From Bacteroidota bacterium (lineage in GTDB: Bacteria > Bacteroidota > Ignavibacteria > Ignavibacteriales > Ignavibacteriaceae), in NCBI GenBank assembly GCA_021777835.1, contig JAJYDC010000005.1:96547-160546 (forward strand): a stretch of 64,000 nucleotides of DNA, read 5' to 3'. A program made the position numbers and the translations under genes. Every line of letters begins with the position of its first letter. Positions within the stretch are counted from its first letter, which is position 1. The notes under the pieces are model-generated. The model saw only the letters and a program-made list of their open reading frames with translations. It searched no databases and had not been told where the DNA came from. This document shows, piece after piece, positions 9,369 to 20,900 of the stretch.

Positions 9369-11213
9369 ATGAAAAATAGCACTACATATAGCGAAGATTT
9401 TGAAAGCAAGGAACTTGGCGAAATTGCCATGTCAAAATTTAAGAGTTTAGCTAAGGAATATTTTCAAGTCGAAATCTCGTCTGCGGTTGATTTTGCAAAA
9501 GTCATGAAGGATAGTGTGCGCTTTTACAGTTTTAATTTACCTAATGAAATAAGTGAGAATTTTATTCGCTTTGAAGAAGCTCCCTTATATTGGATTTTTA
9601 GATCGCCGACTATTATTCAAGTTGAAGAATTTTATAAGCTATCAATTTCTAATATAAGCGGGCAAAATTATTACAAAACGATTATAGATTTCTATTCTAA
9701 ATGGTTATTGATTAAATCCGATGATGAAAAGAGATATTTTTCATCATCAGCAATTAACTATATAGAAAAAAGATCAAACAGTAATAACTTTCTACCGTTG
9801 GTATTGCATGCATTATTATTGTCCTTTGATCCCAATTTTTTTGATCCGCTAAAGTCATTTGAATTATTAGAGAGAGCAAAAGAAAATGTTAACCAAAGTG
9901 AATTTGGCGATTCAATAAAGGTTGAATTAACATATCTTTTGAATACTTATGAAGGGTTTATTTTTCTAAAGCAAAATGAGTATGCCCTAGCGCTAAATTA
10001 TTTCAATGCAGCAATAGCGTCAAAACCATATGGAATAACGGCAAAATTTTATTCCGCATACTCATCGGCATTAACCAGGAACGGTGAATTCCCTGAAGAG
10101 GCTTTGTCCGATCTTTTTGGTTATGATACTTTGCGAATCGAATATGCCATTGAGAAAAATGATTTTAATATGCTCGAATATTTTATTAGTAATCCTATAT
10201 TTACCAAAATTCTGCAATCGAAAAACATATCACATACTTACGAACAAATATCTAACTTCTTAAGAAATACTAAAGCTACTAATCAATACGATCTTAATAA
10301 GATAAAAGTAAATCTCAATAACTTCAAAAATCTAAATTTGTTAGAGTATTACACAGATGAAGTTAATTCCAATATTGCATACCTGGAGAAAATAATTTCC
10401 AACTATTCAAAAAGTGAAAATGTAATATTTAAAGGTGTCGCAGGTAAACTTCAGCAAAAATTTGTTCAAACCATAGACTTCATAACAAACAGAATAAAAG
10501 ATAAGCATAATGCCGAAATAGCTTCAAAACTTGAGATATATGAAAGTGAGATAAGAAGCAAATTAAATGAAATTCAGGTGCTTACGCAAAACCGGGAGGA
10601 GAGCAAGCAAAGAATTAAGGAAAAAATTAATAACACTCTAAAGCTTATTGAAAAAAGAACCGCCGACAATATTGCGATAGTTGAAGAAAAAATAAACAAT
10701 TTGCAAGCGGTCCCAAGTTTTGATCCGAAAGCATCATTCCAAAATGCTATGACCTATAACTTTATTCTCTCATTTACTGTGTTTTTATTGGGTGGGTGCG
10801 CGGGATATTCAAATAGCGGTTTGACAGACTCATTAACGTTCAACAATATTCTGAGCGTTATTATAGTAGACGGGTTGAAGTGGGGAGTAATTGCTTTTGC
10901 AGTAGGACTGATCGTTTCAGTAATATTTGCTGGTCTGGCAGTTATGGAAGGCAGTAGTCAAAAGCAAAAATTACTGCAGGCTATAAATAGTCTTAAAAAG
11001 GAAAAGGAATATCAGATTGATTATTTTAAAAAAGAAGCAGAGCACAATGAGAAAATAGGCGAAGAGAGATTTATTAAAAATATTGAAGATAAGAAAAGAT
11101 ATATCGAGAAATTAAAAAATGAAAAGAATACACTTTTTGATAAATATAAAGCTGAAGCAGATAAAAAATATAATGAAGAATGCACCCCACTACTAAAGCT
11201 TATCGAATTCTAG
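9369..11213 (+). CDS. TPR/coiled-coil membrane protein, unknown
   Basis: A 614-residue protein I cannot assign to a named family. The N-terminal two thirds is helical and soluble, with TPR-like helices around 190-235 (for example YEGFIFLKQNEYALALNYF). A long charged coiled coil covers about 345-450, followed by two membrane spans at about 461-480 and 497-525, and a second coiled coil to about 605. Both long soluble parts would lie in the cytoplasm on either side of a membrane hairpin. A sigma-28-type promoter motif lies 71 bases upstream, so it may be made together with flagella. A scaffold or polar/motor-associated protein is possible but unproven. It stands alone. Confidence 0.75.
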   Translation: MKNSTTYSEDFESKELGEIAMSKFKSLAKEYFQVEISSAVDFAKVMKDSVRFYSFNLPNEISENFIRFEEAPLYWIFRSPTIIQVEEFYKLSISNISGQNYYKTIIDFYSKWLLIKSDDEKRYFSSSAINYIEKRSNSNNFLPLVLHALLLSFDPNFFDPLKSFELLERAKENVNQSEFGDSIKVELTYLLNTYEGFIFLKQNEYALALNYFNAAIASKPYGITAKFYSAYSSALTRNGEFPEEALSDLFGYDTLRIEYAIEKNDFNMLEYFISNPIFTKILQSKNISHTYEQISNFLRNTKATNQYDLNKIKVNLNNFKNLNLLEYYTDEVNSNIAYLEKIISNYSKSENVIFKGVAGKLQQKFVQTIDFITNRIKDKHNAEIASKLEIYESEIRSKLNEIQVLTQNREESKQRIKEKINNTLKLIEKRTADNIAIVEEKINNLQAVPSFDPKASFQNAMTYNFILSFTVFLLGGCAGYSNSGLTDSLTFNNILSVIIVDGLKWGVIAFAVGLIVSVIFAGLAVMEGSSQKQKLLQAINSLKKEKEYQIDYFKKEAEHNEKIGEERFIKNIEDKKRYIEKLKNEKNTLFDKYKAEADKKYNEECTPLLKLIEF

Positions 11214-11500
11214 ACTTTTCAAAATTAATCTCAATTAATACAATGTCTTAGCTCATTTTATTGCAAAACACATTTTTCAAAGCTTTGCATAGGTATTTAT
11301 CCCCAAAGATGCATATAATTCAAGGAATGTTCTATTTGAAGAAAGCTTTAATTGTCATATCTTTGTGGTGTAGTTATGAAAAGTTTGCCTCAGAAAATTT
11401 TGTTGCCTGCTTGTCCTAATGCAATATTCAATAACCCGACCGTTGATTTAAAACATAAGAAATTTTTTACCCGCCGGTCTTAAAAAGAAAGACTAATTTA

Positions 11501-12799
11501 ATGTCATTCGAAAATTTAAACCTTATAAAGCCAATACAAAAAGCATTAGCTGAAGAAGGTTATACTCATCCAACCCCTATTCAAAGTCAAGCAATCCCGG
11601 TTATACTAGAGAGAAAAGATATACTCGGCTGCGCTCAAACCGGAACAGGCAAAACCGCTGCCTTTGCCGCCCCTATTCTTCAGATACTTTATGCTGAAAT
11701 GCCTACCGGCAAATATAGAAGAACAATAAAATCGTTAATACTTACACCAACGAGAGAACTTGCCGTACAAATCGAAGAAAGCTTTAAAACTTACGGAAAA
11801 TATACCGGTCTAAGAAGCACTGTTGTTTTCGGTGGAGTTTCACAAACAAGACAGACCGACATCTTAAGAAATGGCGTTGACATTCTTATTGCAACCCCCG
11901 GCAGACTGCTCGACCTTATGAATCAAAACTATATTTCTCTAAAGGATATAAAATTATTTGTTCTTGATGAAGCTGACCGCATGCTTGATATGGGATTTAT
12001 AAATGATATTAAAAAAGTAATTGCAAGGCTGCCTGTTAAAAGGCAATCATTGTTTTTTTCTGCAACAATGCCGCCTGAAATTGTAAAGTTTGCACGCACT
12101 ATTTTGTCAGATCCTGTTAAAATTGAAGTAACCCCGGAATCGCCGGCGGTTGAAGCTATTAAACAGGGAGTTTATTTCGTTGCTAAGCCGGATAAGAAAG
12201 CTCTTTTGATTCATATATTAAAAAACGAAGCAATTGATTCCGCACTTGTCTTTACGCGTACCAAGCACGGCGCCGATCAAGTGACAAAAAGTTTGAACAG
12301 CGCAAAAATTCATGCTGAAGCTATTCACGGGAATAAATCTCAGAATGCACGTCAGACCGCATTGAATAATTTTAAGTCAAAAAGAACGAGAGTACTTGTT
12401 GCGACGGATATAGCCGCACGCGGAATTGATGTTGATAAACTTTCACACGTAATAAATTTTGAAATGCCCGATGTATCCGAAACATACGTGCACCGCATCG
12501 GACGAACCGGAAGAGCCGGCTTAAGCGGAGTAGCCTTATCATTCTGCGACGCAGATGAGAGGTCACAATTGAGAGATATAAATAGACTTATTAATATTCC
12601 GATACCGGTTATTAAAGATCATCCCTTTGCTCAAATTGAGAGAGAGATAGTTCATAATAAACCTGAGCCGAACAATACTCATTTAGGGAGAAACAAAACG
12701 GGAATAGATTTTAACCCTGAAGACGCAGCTAAAAGAAATAAAAGAAGATGGTTCGGAAAGAGCAAGAGCTATGGACGGAACGAAACGCGCAAATATTAA
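11501..12799 (+). CDS. rhlE: DEAD-box ATP-dependent RNA helicase, RhlE type
   Basis: A 432-residue RNA helicase for ribosome assembly or mRNA unwinding. The Q motif (F-N-L...TPIQSQAIP), motif I AQTGTGKT, Ia PTREL, Ib TPGR, II DEAD, III SAT, and VI HRIGRTGRAG are all present, in normal order. The C-terminal tail is short, basic and Arg/Lys rich, as in RhlE. Start at ATG 11501 with AAGAAAG upstream. The last 29 bases overlap a small YwbE-like gene in another frame, suggesting a shared transcript. The name rhlE is by similarity; related paralogues cannot be excluded. Confidence 0.92.
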   Translation: MSFENLNLIKPIQKALAEEGYTHPTPIQSQAIPVILERKDILGCAQTGTGKTAAFAAPILQILYAEMPTGKYRRTIKSLILTPTRELAVQIEESFKTYGKYTGLRSTVVFGGVSQTRQTDILRNGVDILIATPGRLLDLMNQNYISLKDIKLFVLDEADRMLDMGFINDIKKVIARLPVKRQSLFFSATMPPEIVKFARTILSDPVKIEVTPESPAVEAIKQGVYFVAKPDKKALLIHILKNEAIDSALVFTRTKHGADQVTKSLNSAKIHAEAIHGNKSQNARQTALNNFKSKRTRVLVATDIAARGIDVDKLSHVINFEMPDVSETYVHRIGRTGRAGLSGVALSFCDADERSQLRDINRLINIPIPVIKDHPFAQIEREIVHNKPEPNNTHLGRNKTGIDFNPEDAAKRNKRRWFGKSKSYGRNETRKY

Positions 12800-12965
12800 A
12801 CCCGGCGCACATGTTGAGATAGTGCTAAAAGAAGACCAATCTACCGGTAAACTTACCGGTGGTTTTGTCAAAGATATTCTTACCAATTCTAGAGTACATC
12901 ATCACGGCATTAAAGTACGCCTTGAAACCGGCGAAGTAGGTCGAGTAAAGAAAATATTAGAATAA
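12771..12965 (+). CDS. ywbE: YwbE-family small protein
   Basis: A 64-residue protein that matches the short YwbE family: a start like DGTKRANIKPG, then VEIVLKEDQSTGKLTGG, VKDILTNS, HHHGIKVRLETGEVGRV. The fold is predicted to be a small beta barrel and the role is not known. It begins inside the helicase gene (29-base overlap, frame shifted), with a purine-rich GAGCAAGAG just before the ATG. Pairing with an RNA helicase suggests a role in RNA metabolism, but that is inference. Confidence 0.88.
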   Translation: MDGTKRANIKPGAHVEIVLKEDQSTGKLTGGFVKDILTNSRVHHHGIKVRLETGEVGRVKKILE

Positions 12966-13181
12966 AAAATCTTTTTCAACGTTAGCCATTGCCAATAATT
13001 TTAACCTTGCAAAAGTATCCTGTGTTTTTCCATATAATTTTATGTCTTGCACAATTAACTTTGTCTCTCCATTTTGAGTAATAATCAAAGTCTTTATATT
13101 ATTCACAAATCAATATTGTTGGTTTGATAAATACATCTTATTGCAATAATTCATTCACATAGGCTTGATTATTTTGTTAAT

Positions 13182-13191
13182 TGTAATTACA
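13182..13191. promoter_or_regulatory. Possible MazE operator palindrome
   Basis: The perfect 10-base palindrome TGTAATTACA lies 32 bases before mazE. Toxin-antitoxin operons of this type are usually repressed by the antitoxin at palindromes near the promoter, so this is a candidate site. In AT-rich DNA such a palindrome can arise by chance. Confidence 0.3.
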
Positions 13192-13223
13192 TTGTAGATA
13201 CGTAAATCAATAAAAGGTAGTAT

Positions 13224-13481
13224 ATGAAAACCAAAGTTGTAAAAATTGGTAATTCACGTGGTATAAGAATCCCAAAATCGATTATTGAGGAAAGCGGTCT
13301 TAAAAGTGAAGTTGAACTTGAAGTTATAAATGGACAAATAATTATCAAATCCTTGTTCCAAAACAGAGATTCCTGGGATTCTGCTTTCAAGAAAATGGCA
13401 AAAAATAGAGATGACATTTTGTTAGATACTAATACATTAGCCGAACAATCAACATGGGATAAGGAAGAATGGGAGTGGTAA
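13224..13481 (+). CDS. mazE: MazE-type antitoxin, AbrB/SpoVT domain
   Basis: An 85-residue antitoxin. The N-terminal swapped-hairpin DNA-binding domain is clear in KVVKIGNSRGIRIPKSIIEE; the acidic, Trp-containing C-terminus (STWDKEEWEW) is the flexible part that should wrap around and block the toxin. It binds DNA to repress its own operon in known systems. The toxin gene begins immediately after its stop codon. AAAAGGTAG lies just before the ATG. Confidence 0.9.
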   Translation: MKTKVVKIGNSRGIRIPKSIIEESGLKSEVELEVINGQIIIKSLFQNRDSWDSAFKKMAKNRDDILLDTNTLAEQSTWDKEEWEW

Positions 13482-13802
13482 ATGTTTTCTCGTTTTGAAA
13501 TCCATATTGTTAATCTGGATCCAACAATCGGAAGTGAGATTAAAAAGACTCGTCCGTGTATAATAATTTCCCCAAACGAAATGAATTACAATATCTCTAC
13601 TGTAATTATTGCGCCTCTCACATCGAAGCTAAGAAATTATCCTACACGCATTCCTTGCAAAGTAGAAGGTAAGCAAGGCCAAATCGTATTAGATCAAATC
13701 AGAACGGTTGATAAATCAAGACTTGTTAAAAAGATAGATACATTAAATAAATTAACACAAATAAAAGTCCTGAAAGTTTTAAAAGAAATGTTCTCAGAAT
13801 AA
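13482..13802 (+). CDS. mazF: MazF/PemK-type mRNA interferase toxin
   Basis: A 106-residue endoribonuclease toxin. Family marks are the N-terminal FEIHIVNLDPTIGSEIKKTRPC with the conserved Arg, the strand VIIAPLTS, and QIVLDQIRTVDKSRLVKK, which contains the usual DQ-RTVD-RL motif. Full length, so probably active, cutting single-stranded mRNA at a short motif that cannot be read from sequence. Start ATG directly follows the mazE stop, so translation is coupled. Confidence 0.92.
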   Translation: MFSRFEIHIVNLDPTIGSEIKKTRPCIIISPNEMNYNISTVIIAPLTSKLRNYPTRIPCKVEGKQGQIVLDQIRTVDKSRLVKKIDTLNKLTQIKVLKVLKEMFSE

Positions 13803-13918
13803 ACAACAAATACCTCAAGCAGCTAATAAAAGACATAGAACAAAGTGCACATGAAAAACTCCACAACTGGAACCTTGCGGAGAAAATGGCGAAAGAAATA
13901 TTGGAGGATTGGGGGTAG
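13803..13918 (+). pseudogene. Possible coding remnant after mazF
   Basis: The +1 frame relative to mazF stays open from within mazF's end to TAG at 13916-13918 and reads as a plausible amphipathic helix (LIKDIEQSAHEKL ... EKMAKEILEDWG). There is no start codon with a ribosome binding site at its beginning. It could be the tail of a lost gene that was cut off when mazEF arrived, or chance. Confidence 0.25.
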
Positions 13919-13982
13919 AGAATTAAAAGGACTTATTTTCCGGTTGTTGGTATTTTAGGACCAAGATAGGTTAGCAATATCC

Positions 13983-14519
13983 TCAACTTTTTACTTTTTG
14001 CTTTTGCCTTTTTTCTTTGATTTTCTCAACAAACTTCCCCATTTGCCGAATCAGTTTTTCATCTTGATCTGTCATGGTGGTGAATGTAACATCTTCGGCT
14101 GAAGTATCTTTAGCTTTTATTCCTGGCGCAAATGTAAATATGGCTTCTTTTACATTAAATTTTACAAATTTTAATTCCAGTTTTGTGATTTTTGTCCCGA
14201 ATATTGCATTCATTTTTGTTACCAATCGGGCAATTCCTTTCTTCGCAATTTCAGGATCTATATCGTAGGCTTGTACTCTCCTGAATTGCTCAAAATACAA
14301 CGTTAAAGTATCATTTTGTTTCTTTATTTCTTGCCCGAATGTCTTGACTAATAAATAATTTTGAGTTTCATCGATCTGGGAACTAAATTTTTTACCCCAG
14401 GATATCGCGGTTGGCTTTGTTATTTTTATTTTATTACAAATTTGGTCGTAGGTAAATCCCGCTGCCCGCAATTCAATAAATCGTTTGTGAAGTTCCAATT
14501 TGTCCATATAAGCCCCCAT
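13983..14519 (-). CDS. Unknown protein with N-terminal HTH-like segment
   Basis: A 178-residue protein, Lys-rich, with no family I recognise. Residues about 10-45 (RFIELRAAGFTYDQICNKI followed by KPTAISWGKKF) look like a helix-turn-helix of the resolvase or terminase small-subunit style. The middle is helical, then a beta-rich part and a basic tail (IKEKRQKQKVKS). A second ATG at 14507 is preceded by GGGGG and may be the true start. Together with mazEF and the remnant at 13803 it makes a small block that could be acquired DNA. No mobile-element ends were found. Confidence 0.6.
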   Translation of the reverse strand: MGAYMDKLELHKRFIELRAAGFTYDQICNKIKITKPTAISWGKKFSSQIDETQNYLLVKTFGQEIKKQNDTLTLYFEQFRRVQAYDIDPEIAKKGIARLVTKMNAIFGTKITKLELKFVKFNVKEAIFTFAPGIKAKDTSAEDVTFTTMTDQDEKLIRQMGKFVEKIKEKRQKQKVKS

Positions 14520-14992
14520 TTTGAAAGTTAAATAATAGTTAAAAATACAGTAATATTTTTACATCCAAAATTAATAAAAGGAAAAAAAAAGTAAAATAAT
14601 ATCAAAAAAGAATTAAAAAAATATATTCAAAAGTAAAACAATAGTATAGTCCAATTTTCCAAAATCTTTGTTTTTAGCTCAAATCTCAAACATTTTAATT
14701 TTTTTTCTAAAAATCCCCAATTTTTTCTCAATTTTTAAGCTCTCTAACAATAAGAGTTTTATAAATCTCCTTACCTTTAATTCGAAATTATTCAAAATTG
14801 GCTAAAATTAGCCAACATAAGGAAAGAAGCCAACCGAAATATCATTAATAGCCTTAAAAATCAATTATTTGTAGTGGTATAATATTGGAGTTAGAAGCCA
14901 CGAATGTTAGGTGTTTATAGTTATATATTTTAAAAAACCTTAACAGAGATGATATTAAGAATAATTTATTTTTTAATCACAAGAAAAGTTAA
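14520..14992. other. AT-rich intergenic region before the glycosyltransferase island
   Basis: 473 bases separate the divergent gene at 14519 from the giant gene at 14993. It is very AT-rich with long A and T runs (for example 14581-14589 and 14700-14707) and no gene. Such DNA is often curved and bound by nucleoid proteins. It must contain the promoter for the island; I found no sigma-28 motif here. One perfect inverted repeat is listed separately. Confidence 0.6.
14798..14815. promoter_or_regulatory. 18-base inverted repeat, possible operator
   Basis: TTGGCTAA and TTAGCCAA pair perfectly around an AA spacer. It is symmetric and stands out in the AT-rich DNA 177 bases upstream of the giant gene at 14993. 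It has no T-run, so a regulator-binding site is a better reading than a terminator. Confidence 0.35.
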
Positions 14993-17900
14993 ATGATGAG
15001 TAATAGCTCCATTTCATTTATTGAGCAGCTAATTAATGCAGGTGAGTATGAAAAAGCAGAAACTGCCTGTATAGAATTACTTGATAAGAACGAAAATAAT
15101 GCAGAGGCTTTTAGTAAGCTTGGAGAAATTTATTTGTCCCAGAGTAAGGATATCGAGGCGCAAATATTTTTTGAAAAGGCTGAAAAGATTGATCCAAACT
15201 ATTTACCAACGCAAGAGAAACTGAATTCATTAAAGTCGCTTCTTAATAAGTCCTCTAATGATTATAATTCCTTAATTAAAGAGCAATTCAATAAGAATGC
15301 AGTAAATTTTTCAGCCTCAATTATAAATGAGCCTAATATAATGGAGAATAATCCAATAGAACATTCCTTAATAAGTAATACTAAGGATACAAAAAATTTA
15401 TCATTAAAATTTAGTTTTAATTCTGAGGAGAAGGAACAAAAACTTGTTAGAAAACTTATAAAAAAGGGAATGACTATTTTTGATGTCGGTGCTAATATCG
15501 GAGACTATACAAAATTATTTAGCTTGTTGACAGGAGATGATGGAAATGTGCATTCTTTCGAAGCTTCCTATCAAACATATAAAAAGCTCAAAAAGATAAA
15601 AGAGGATTATGGACTTAATAATATCTTTTTTGAGAATGTTGCTGTCTATTCCGATAATACAGAAGTCACACTTAATGAGTTTCAAGAGGAATATAGTGCA
15701 TGGAATAGTATTGGATTTCCCGTAATGGACGATCCAAATAATCCACAAAAGATTGTACCTATAATTTTTTCAAATAAAGTAAGAGCTATAAAGATTGATT
15801 CATATTGCAAAGAAAGAAATATTAGTACAATAGATTATTTAAAAATTGATATAGAAGGTGCTGAAATTTATGCCCTTAAGGGGGCTTCAGAACTATTAAA
15901 AGAGAAAAAAATTAAATATTTACAATTTGAAATATCTCAAAAAATGCTTGAAGGAATAGAAGTAGAAGCTATTGATGTTTTCAACTTCCTTCATTCAATG
16001 GATTATGAATGTCATGAAATTACTGAAGAGGGAGAAATAGGAGAAAGGGCTTTAGGCTCTTCATCTTTTTATGAAAACTATATTGCATTCCCGATTGTCA
16101 TTCATTCCAATATAATTCCGCCAGAGATCAAGGATGATGAATTTTATTATCTGATTCAAAAATTATCGAGAGAGGAAAATATTCACTCAGTTCTTGAAAT
16201 CGGATCATCTTCCGGCGGAGGTAGCACCGAGGCATTTGTGAAAGGACTACGGGAAAATCAGAATCATCCTCAGCTATTTTGTATGGAGATCGAACCTGAT
16301 CGATTTGAGAATTTATATTTTACATATCAACGTGATTCTTTTGTTCATTGTTATAACGTATCATCGGTTGATAGCTCCAAATTGCCTACTGAAAACGATG
16401 TTACAGAATTCTATCGGTTGATAAAAACGAATTTAAATTTTTATCCCTTGGACCAGGTCCTTGGTTGGCTACGTCAAGACAAAAAAAATATTGAAAAAAT
16501 TGGAACTGAACAAGCTTCTGGTATAGCTTTGATAAAGCAGAAGAACAAAATTGATGTTTTTGATATGGTGTTAATAGACGGTTCTGAATTTACGGGTGAA
16601 GCCGAGCTCGGAGAAGTGTATGGCGCTCGTATCTTACTCCTAGACGATATAATTGCTTATAAAAACTATCGTAATTTTATCCGCTTGATAAATGATCCAA
16701 ACTATACTTTAATAGCTTCAAATCAAAACCTAAGAAATGGATATGCAGTTTTTAAAAAAAATGATAAAAGGTGGAAGGAAAGGAAAGAAGGAGCCATTGT
16801 TAGTAATCAGAGAAATCATAATTTACTACCAATTCACTTTTTTACAATAGTTTTAAACGGTAAACCTTTTATCGAGTATCATATAAATGTATTTAAAAAA
16901 TTACCCTTTAAATGGCATTGGCATATTGTAGAAGGCGTAGCTGATTTAATTAACGATACAGCATGGAGCTTAAAAAACGGAGCAAATATTTCTGATGAAT
17001 TTCACAAAAATGGTTTAAGCAATGATGGTACTACCGAATATCTCAAGGAGTTGAAGAAACTTTATCCTCAAAATATTACTATATATAGGAAAGAAATCTA
17101 TCAATTCTGGAAGGGTAAATTGGAAATGGTAAATGCTCCACTTTCTGAGATAAAAGAAGAATGCCTGCTTTGGCAAGTAGATGTTGATGAATTATGGACA
17201 TTAGATCAGATTGTTCAGAGTAGACAACTTTATGTTAATAATCCGCAAAAAACGGCTTCATACTATTTATGCAATTTTTTTGTAGGTGAAAGACTTTTTA
17301 TTTCAAGCACAAATACTTACGGCAATCACACAGAATATGAATGGCTAAGGACCTGGAGATATAAACCGGGAGATAAATGGATTTCGCATGAACCACCTGC
17401 TCTAAGCCGTATAGATTATTCGGGGGAATGGATAGATGTCGGAAAGATTAATCCTTTTAAGCATTCTGTTACTAAGCATCATAATTTAATTTTCCAGCAT
17501 TACGCTTACGTTTTGCCTGAACAATTGATGTTCAAAGAAAAATATTACGGATATAATAATGCATTGAGCCAGTGGAAAGGTTTGCAAAAGGAAACTCACT
17601 TCCCACAACAATTGAAAAATTATTTTTCCTGGGTAACGGATGAAGCCATAGTTGATAAAATAGATAAATTCAATATCTCACCGCTGGCTACTATTAAAAA
17701 TGGAAAATGGTTTGTTAAAATTAATAATACAAAGGAAGTTATATACAAGAAAATTTTATTTATAAGGACAGATGCAATTGGGGATAATGTATTAGCTTCT
17801 ATTATTCTTAAAGGAATTAAAGAAAAGTTTCCCAAGAGTGAGATTACAGTTTTTTGCGAAGAGCATATTACTATTTTATATAAATATTCTCCTTATGTTA

Positions 17901-20900
17901 AAAATATTATTGGGATAGATAAAAAGAAATTTTATGAAGAACCAGATTATAAATCTACAATTATTTCAAATTTAAATAGCTATCACTTCGATGTTGCCAT
18001 TAACTCAGTTTATTCAAGTGAAGCAATTACAGATATAATAATGTTAGCGTGTGGAGCTAAGCAAACCATTAGAATAGACGGTAACTATGAAAATAGCACC
18101 CAGCAGAGGGTTATGGAAGCAAGAGAATTATCAACGTTTGTAATATTAACAACCGAAAATCGGACAAGCGAGATAGATCGGCATAAAGAATTTTTAAACG
18201 GTTTAGGTATTGAGGCAAGAAATCTTACTCCCGAAATTTGGCTAAGTAAAGAGGATGAAAAATTTGCAGATCAATTTTTCGACGAAAACGACTTCAATCC
18301 AGAAAAGACTATAAGTTTATTTCCATTTACGCAATGGCCTATAAAGGATTTTGAAAATTTTCGGTATTTATTATCATCACCAATTCTTGATGATTTTAAA
18401 TTCATAATATTAGGGGGGGGGAGTAATTCTGAAAGAGCAAAACCTCTTCTCAATTTATACCCAAATAAAGTCTACAGTCTTGTTGGGGAAATAGACCTTT
18501 TGAAAACTGCTGCAATTATCAAGAAATCAAGATTACTGATTGGCGCAGATTCGTCTGGGCCTCATATTGCTTGTGCTGTTAGTACTCCAAATGTTGTTAT
18601 TATGGGGGGAGGGCACTTCGGTAGATTTTTTCCCTATTCCGAATTGACATCTATAATAACCTTACCTTTATCTTGTTACGGATGCAATTGGCAATGTAGA
18701 TTTGAAAGAGCTTATTGCGTAAAGGACAATGATCTTGAACTAGTCCTTCTGGCAATTGAAAATATATTAAGAAGTAAGTCAATAAAACCTAGAATATATT
18801 ATAATGAATTGGTGAATGAAAATAGAAGGGATATGATTTCTAAAATGTATGCTAAGTTTTTATCACTGGACAAAGTTGAAATTATTGAAGTAAAAAAGCA
18901 TAACATTTTACAGTATTCTAAGAAACTTCTTTTTTTAGCTGAGGAAGCGATTCAATCAGGTAAATACATTGATGGAAAATTTTTATTAGAAAATATATTA
19001 CAGGTGGATAGTTCAAATATTGATGCCCTAAACGATTTAGCTGTTATAGAAATTTTAATCAAAAATTGGGAAACTGCTTCCAAATATCTTAACCAAGTAA
19101 TTGAAATTGATCCACACAATAAAACAGGATTTAAAAATAGTAATTATTTAAAGGAAAATTTTTCTAATCAAATAAGTGTAAAAATTGAAAAAAAAGTCTT
19201 AAAAAGAGAACAAGAAAATAATGCAAAATTACTTTCGATTATCGTTCAAGGTAAGAACGACAATTATATGGGAAATTTTATTTGGAGACTGTCTACCAAT
19301 ATCAATAAAGTTTGCCAAAATTTGCAAGAATTAAATTTGACAGAAAGTGTTGAGCTAATATTAGTCGATTGGGGTAGTGAAACCAGATTGATTACAAAGC
19401 TATCTCTTACTGAAGAAGCTAAAGGACTATTGAAAATTATAACAGTAAACAAAGAGATTGCAGACAAATATAATCGTGATTCTCATTATTCAATGGTTCA
19501 CGCTATTAATACAGGTATAAGACGGGCAGCAGGCAAATTCGTCCTTTTCTGCGACGGGGACACTTATATTCCTTTTAAGAGTATGGAAAAATTAATTGAA
19601 AACATTCAAAACGAAAAATTTTTAGAAGATTATATAAACCATTCACTTTTTATGGGGTCTAGATTTCATATTCCTAAAGCCTTTCAACTTTCAAATCCTA
19701 ATTTGCAAGAATTAGATACATATATAGATCAAAATCAATCCTCCTTTGTCCATGATAAAATTAGTTTGAGTAATTTCTTAGGAACCGCAACGGCATATTT
19801 AATGAGGCGTGAAATGTGGTTTGAATGCCGTGGTTTTGATGAATCATTGATTTACTGGGGATGGTTTGATATTGATCTTTTCCATAGAATAAAAAGTAAA
19901 TATAGAATATATGATTTTGAAGATTTTAGCGTTCCCCTTTTTCATTTGGAACATTATAATAATTCTGAAGGCAGAGATATTATGAAAGAGAATCCTCGGA
20001 AAATTAATCCTGAAATTCTATCTTTTTTCTTTGCGCCGAACAATGATGATTGGGGATTGGCTAATGAAAATCTTAGGCTTGAAAATTTTGAACAAACCAA
20101 AGTAAGTTCAAAAACCGAAATTTCAAATTTTGACTTAAACGAAATCAAATTGCCAGAAGATGAACAAAATAAATTTCAAGAAGCAAGTGTAAACATTAAA
20201 AACATACGAAGTTTTAATTTCGATTTGGATCAACACAACCATATAAAAAGACCTTTGACAGTAAATTTAAGTAAAGCGGATAAGAATAACTCAACAAATA
20301 TTATTAAAAACAAAATAATTATAGACGGAATAATTTTTCAATTACAACGTAATATGCATTCTGAAATTAGTTGTTATTGGAAATCTATGCTGTCTAAACT
20401 ATCAAAGTCTTCAATAGCAGAATCAATTTTATTATTAGATCGTGGGTCAACAGCTCCATATATTCCTGGAATAAATAAAAGAATGATCTTGCCATTTACC
20501 GGATTTGCTCATAGTCAAGCTGACTCAAAATATTTACAAGACATATATGAAGAAGAAGATGGTAAAATCTTCATATCTACGTACTATTCATTTCCATTAA
20601 GCGGCGCTTCAATAGTAATGGTACATGATTTTAATCAAGAAATTACAAATTTACCTGGAAAGTTTTGGATAGATATGTGGAATTCCGTAAAAAGTACAAT
20701 AAATTCTGCATTTGCATATATTTCTGTGTCTCATTCTGCTGCAAGTGATTTATACAGGTTATTCGATATCGGATCAACTAAGAATGTATATGTCATCCCT
20801 AATGCAGCAAATGATAATTTCCGAAAAAATTCTCCTCAAGCAATTGATAGCTTCAAAAAAAAATATAATATAACAAAACCTTATTTTTTAGTTTATGACG

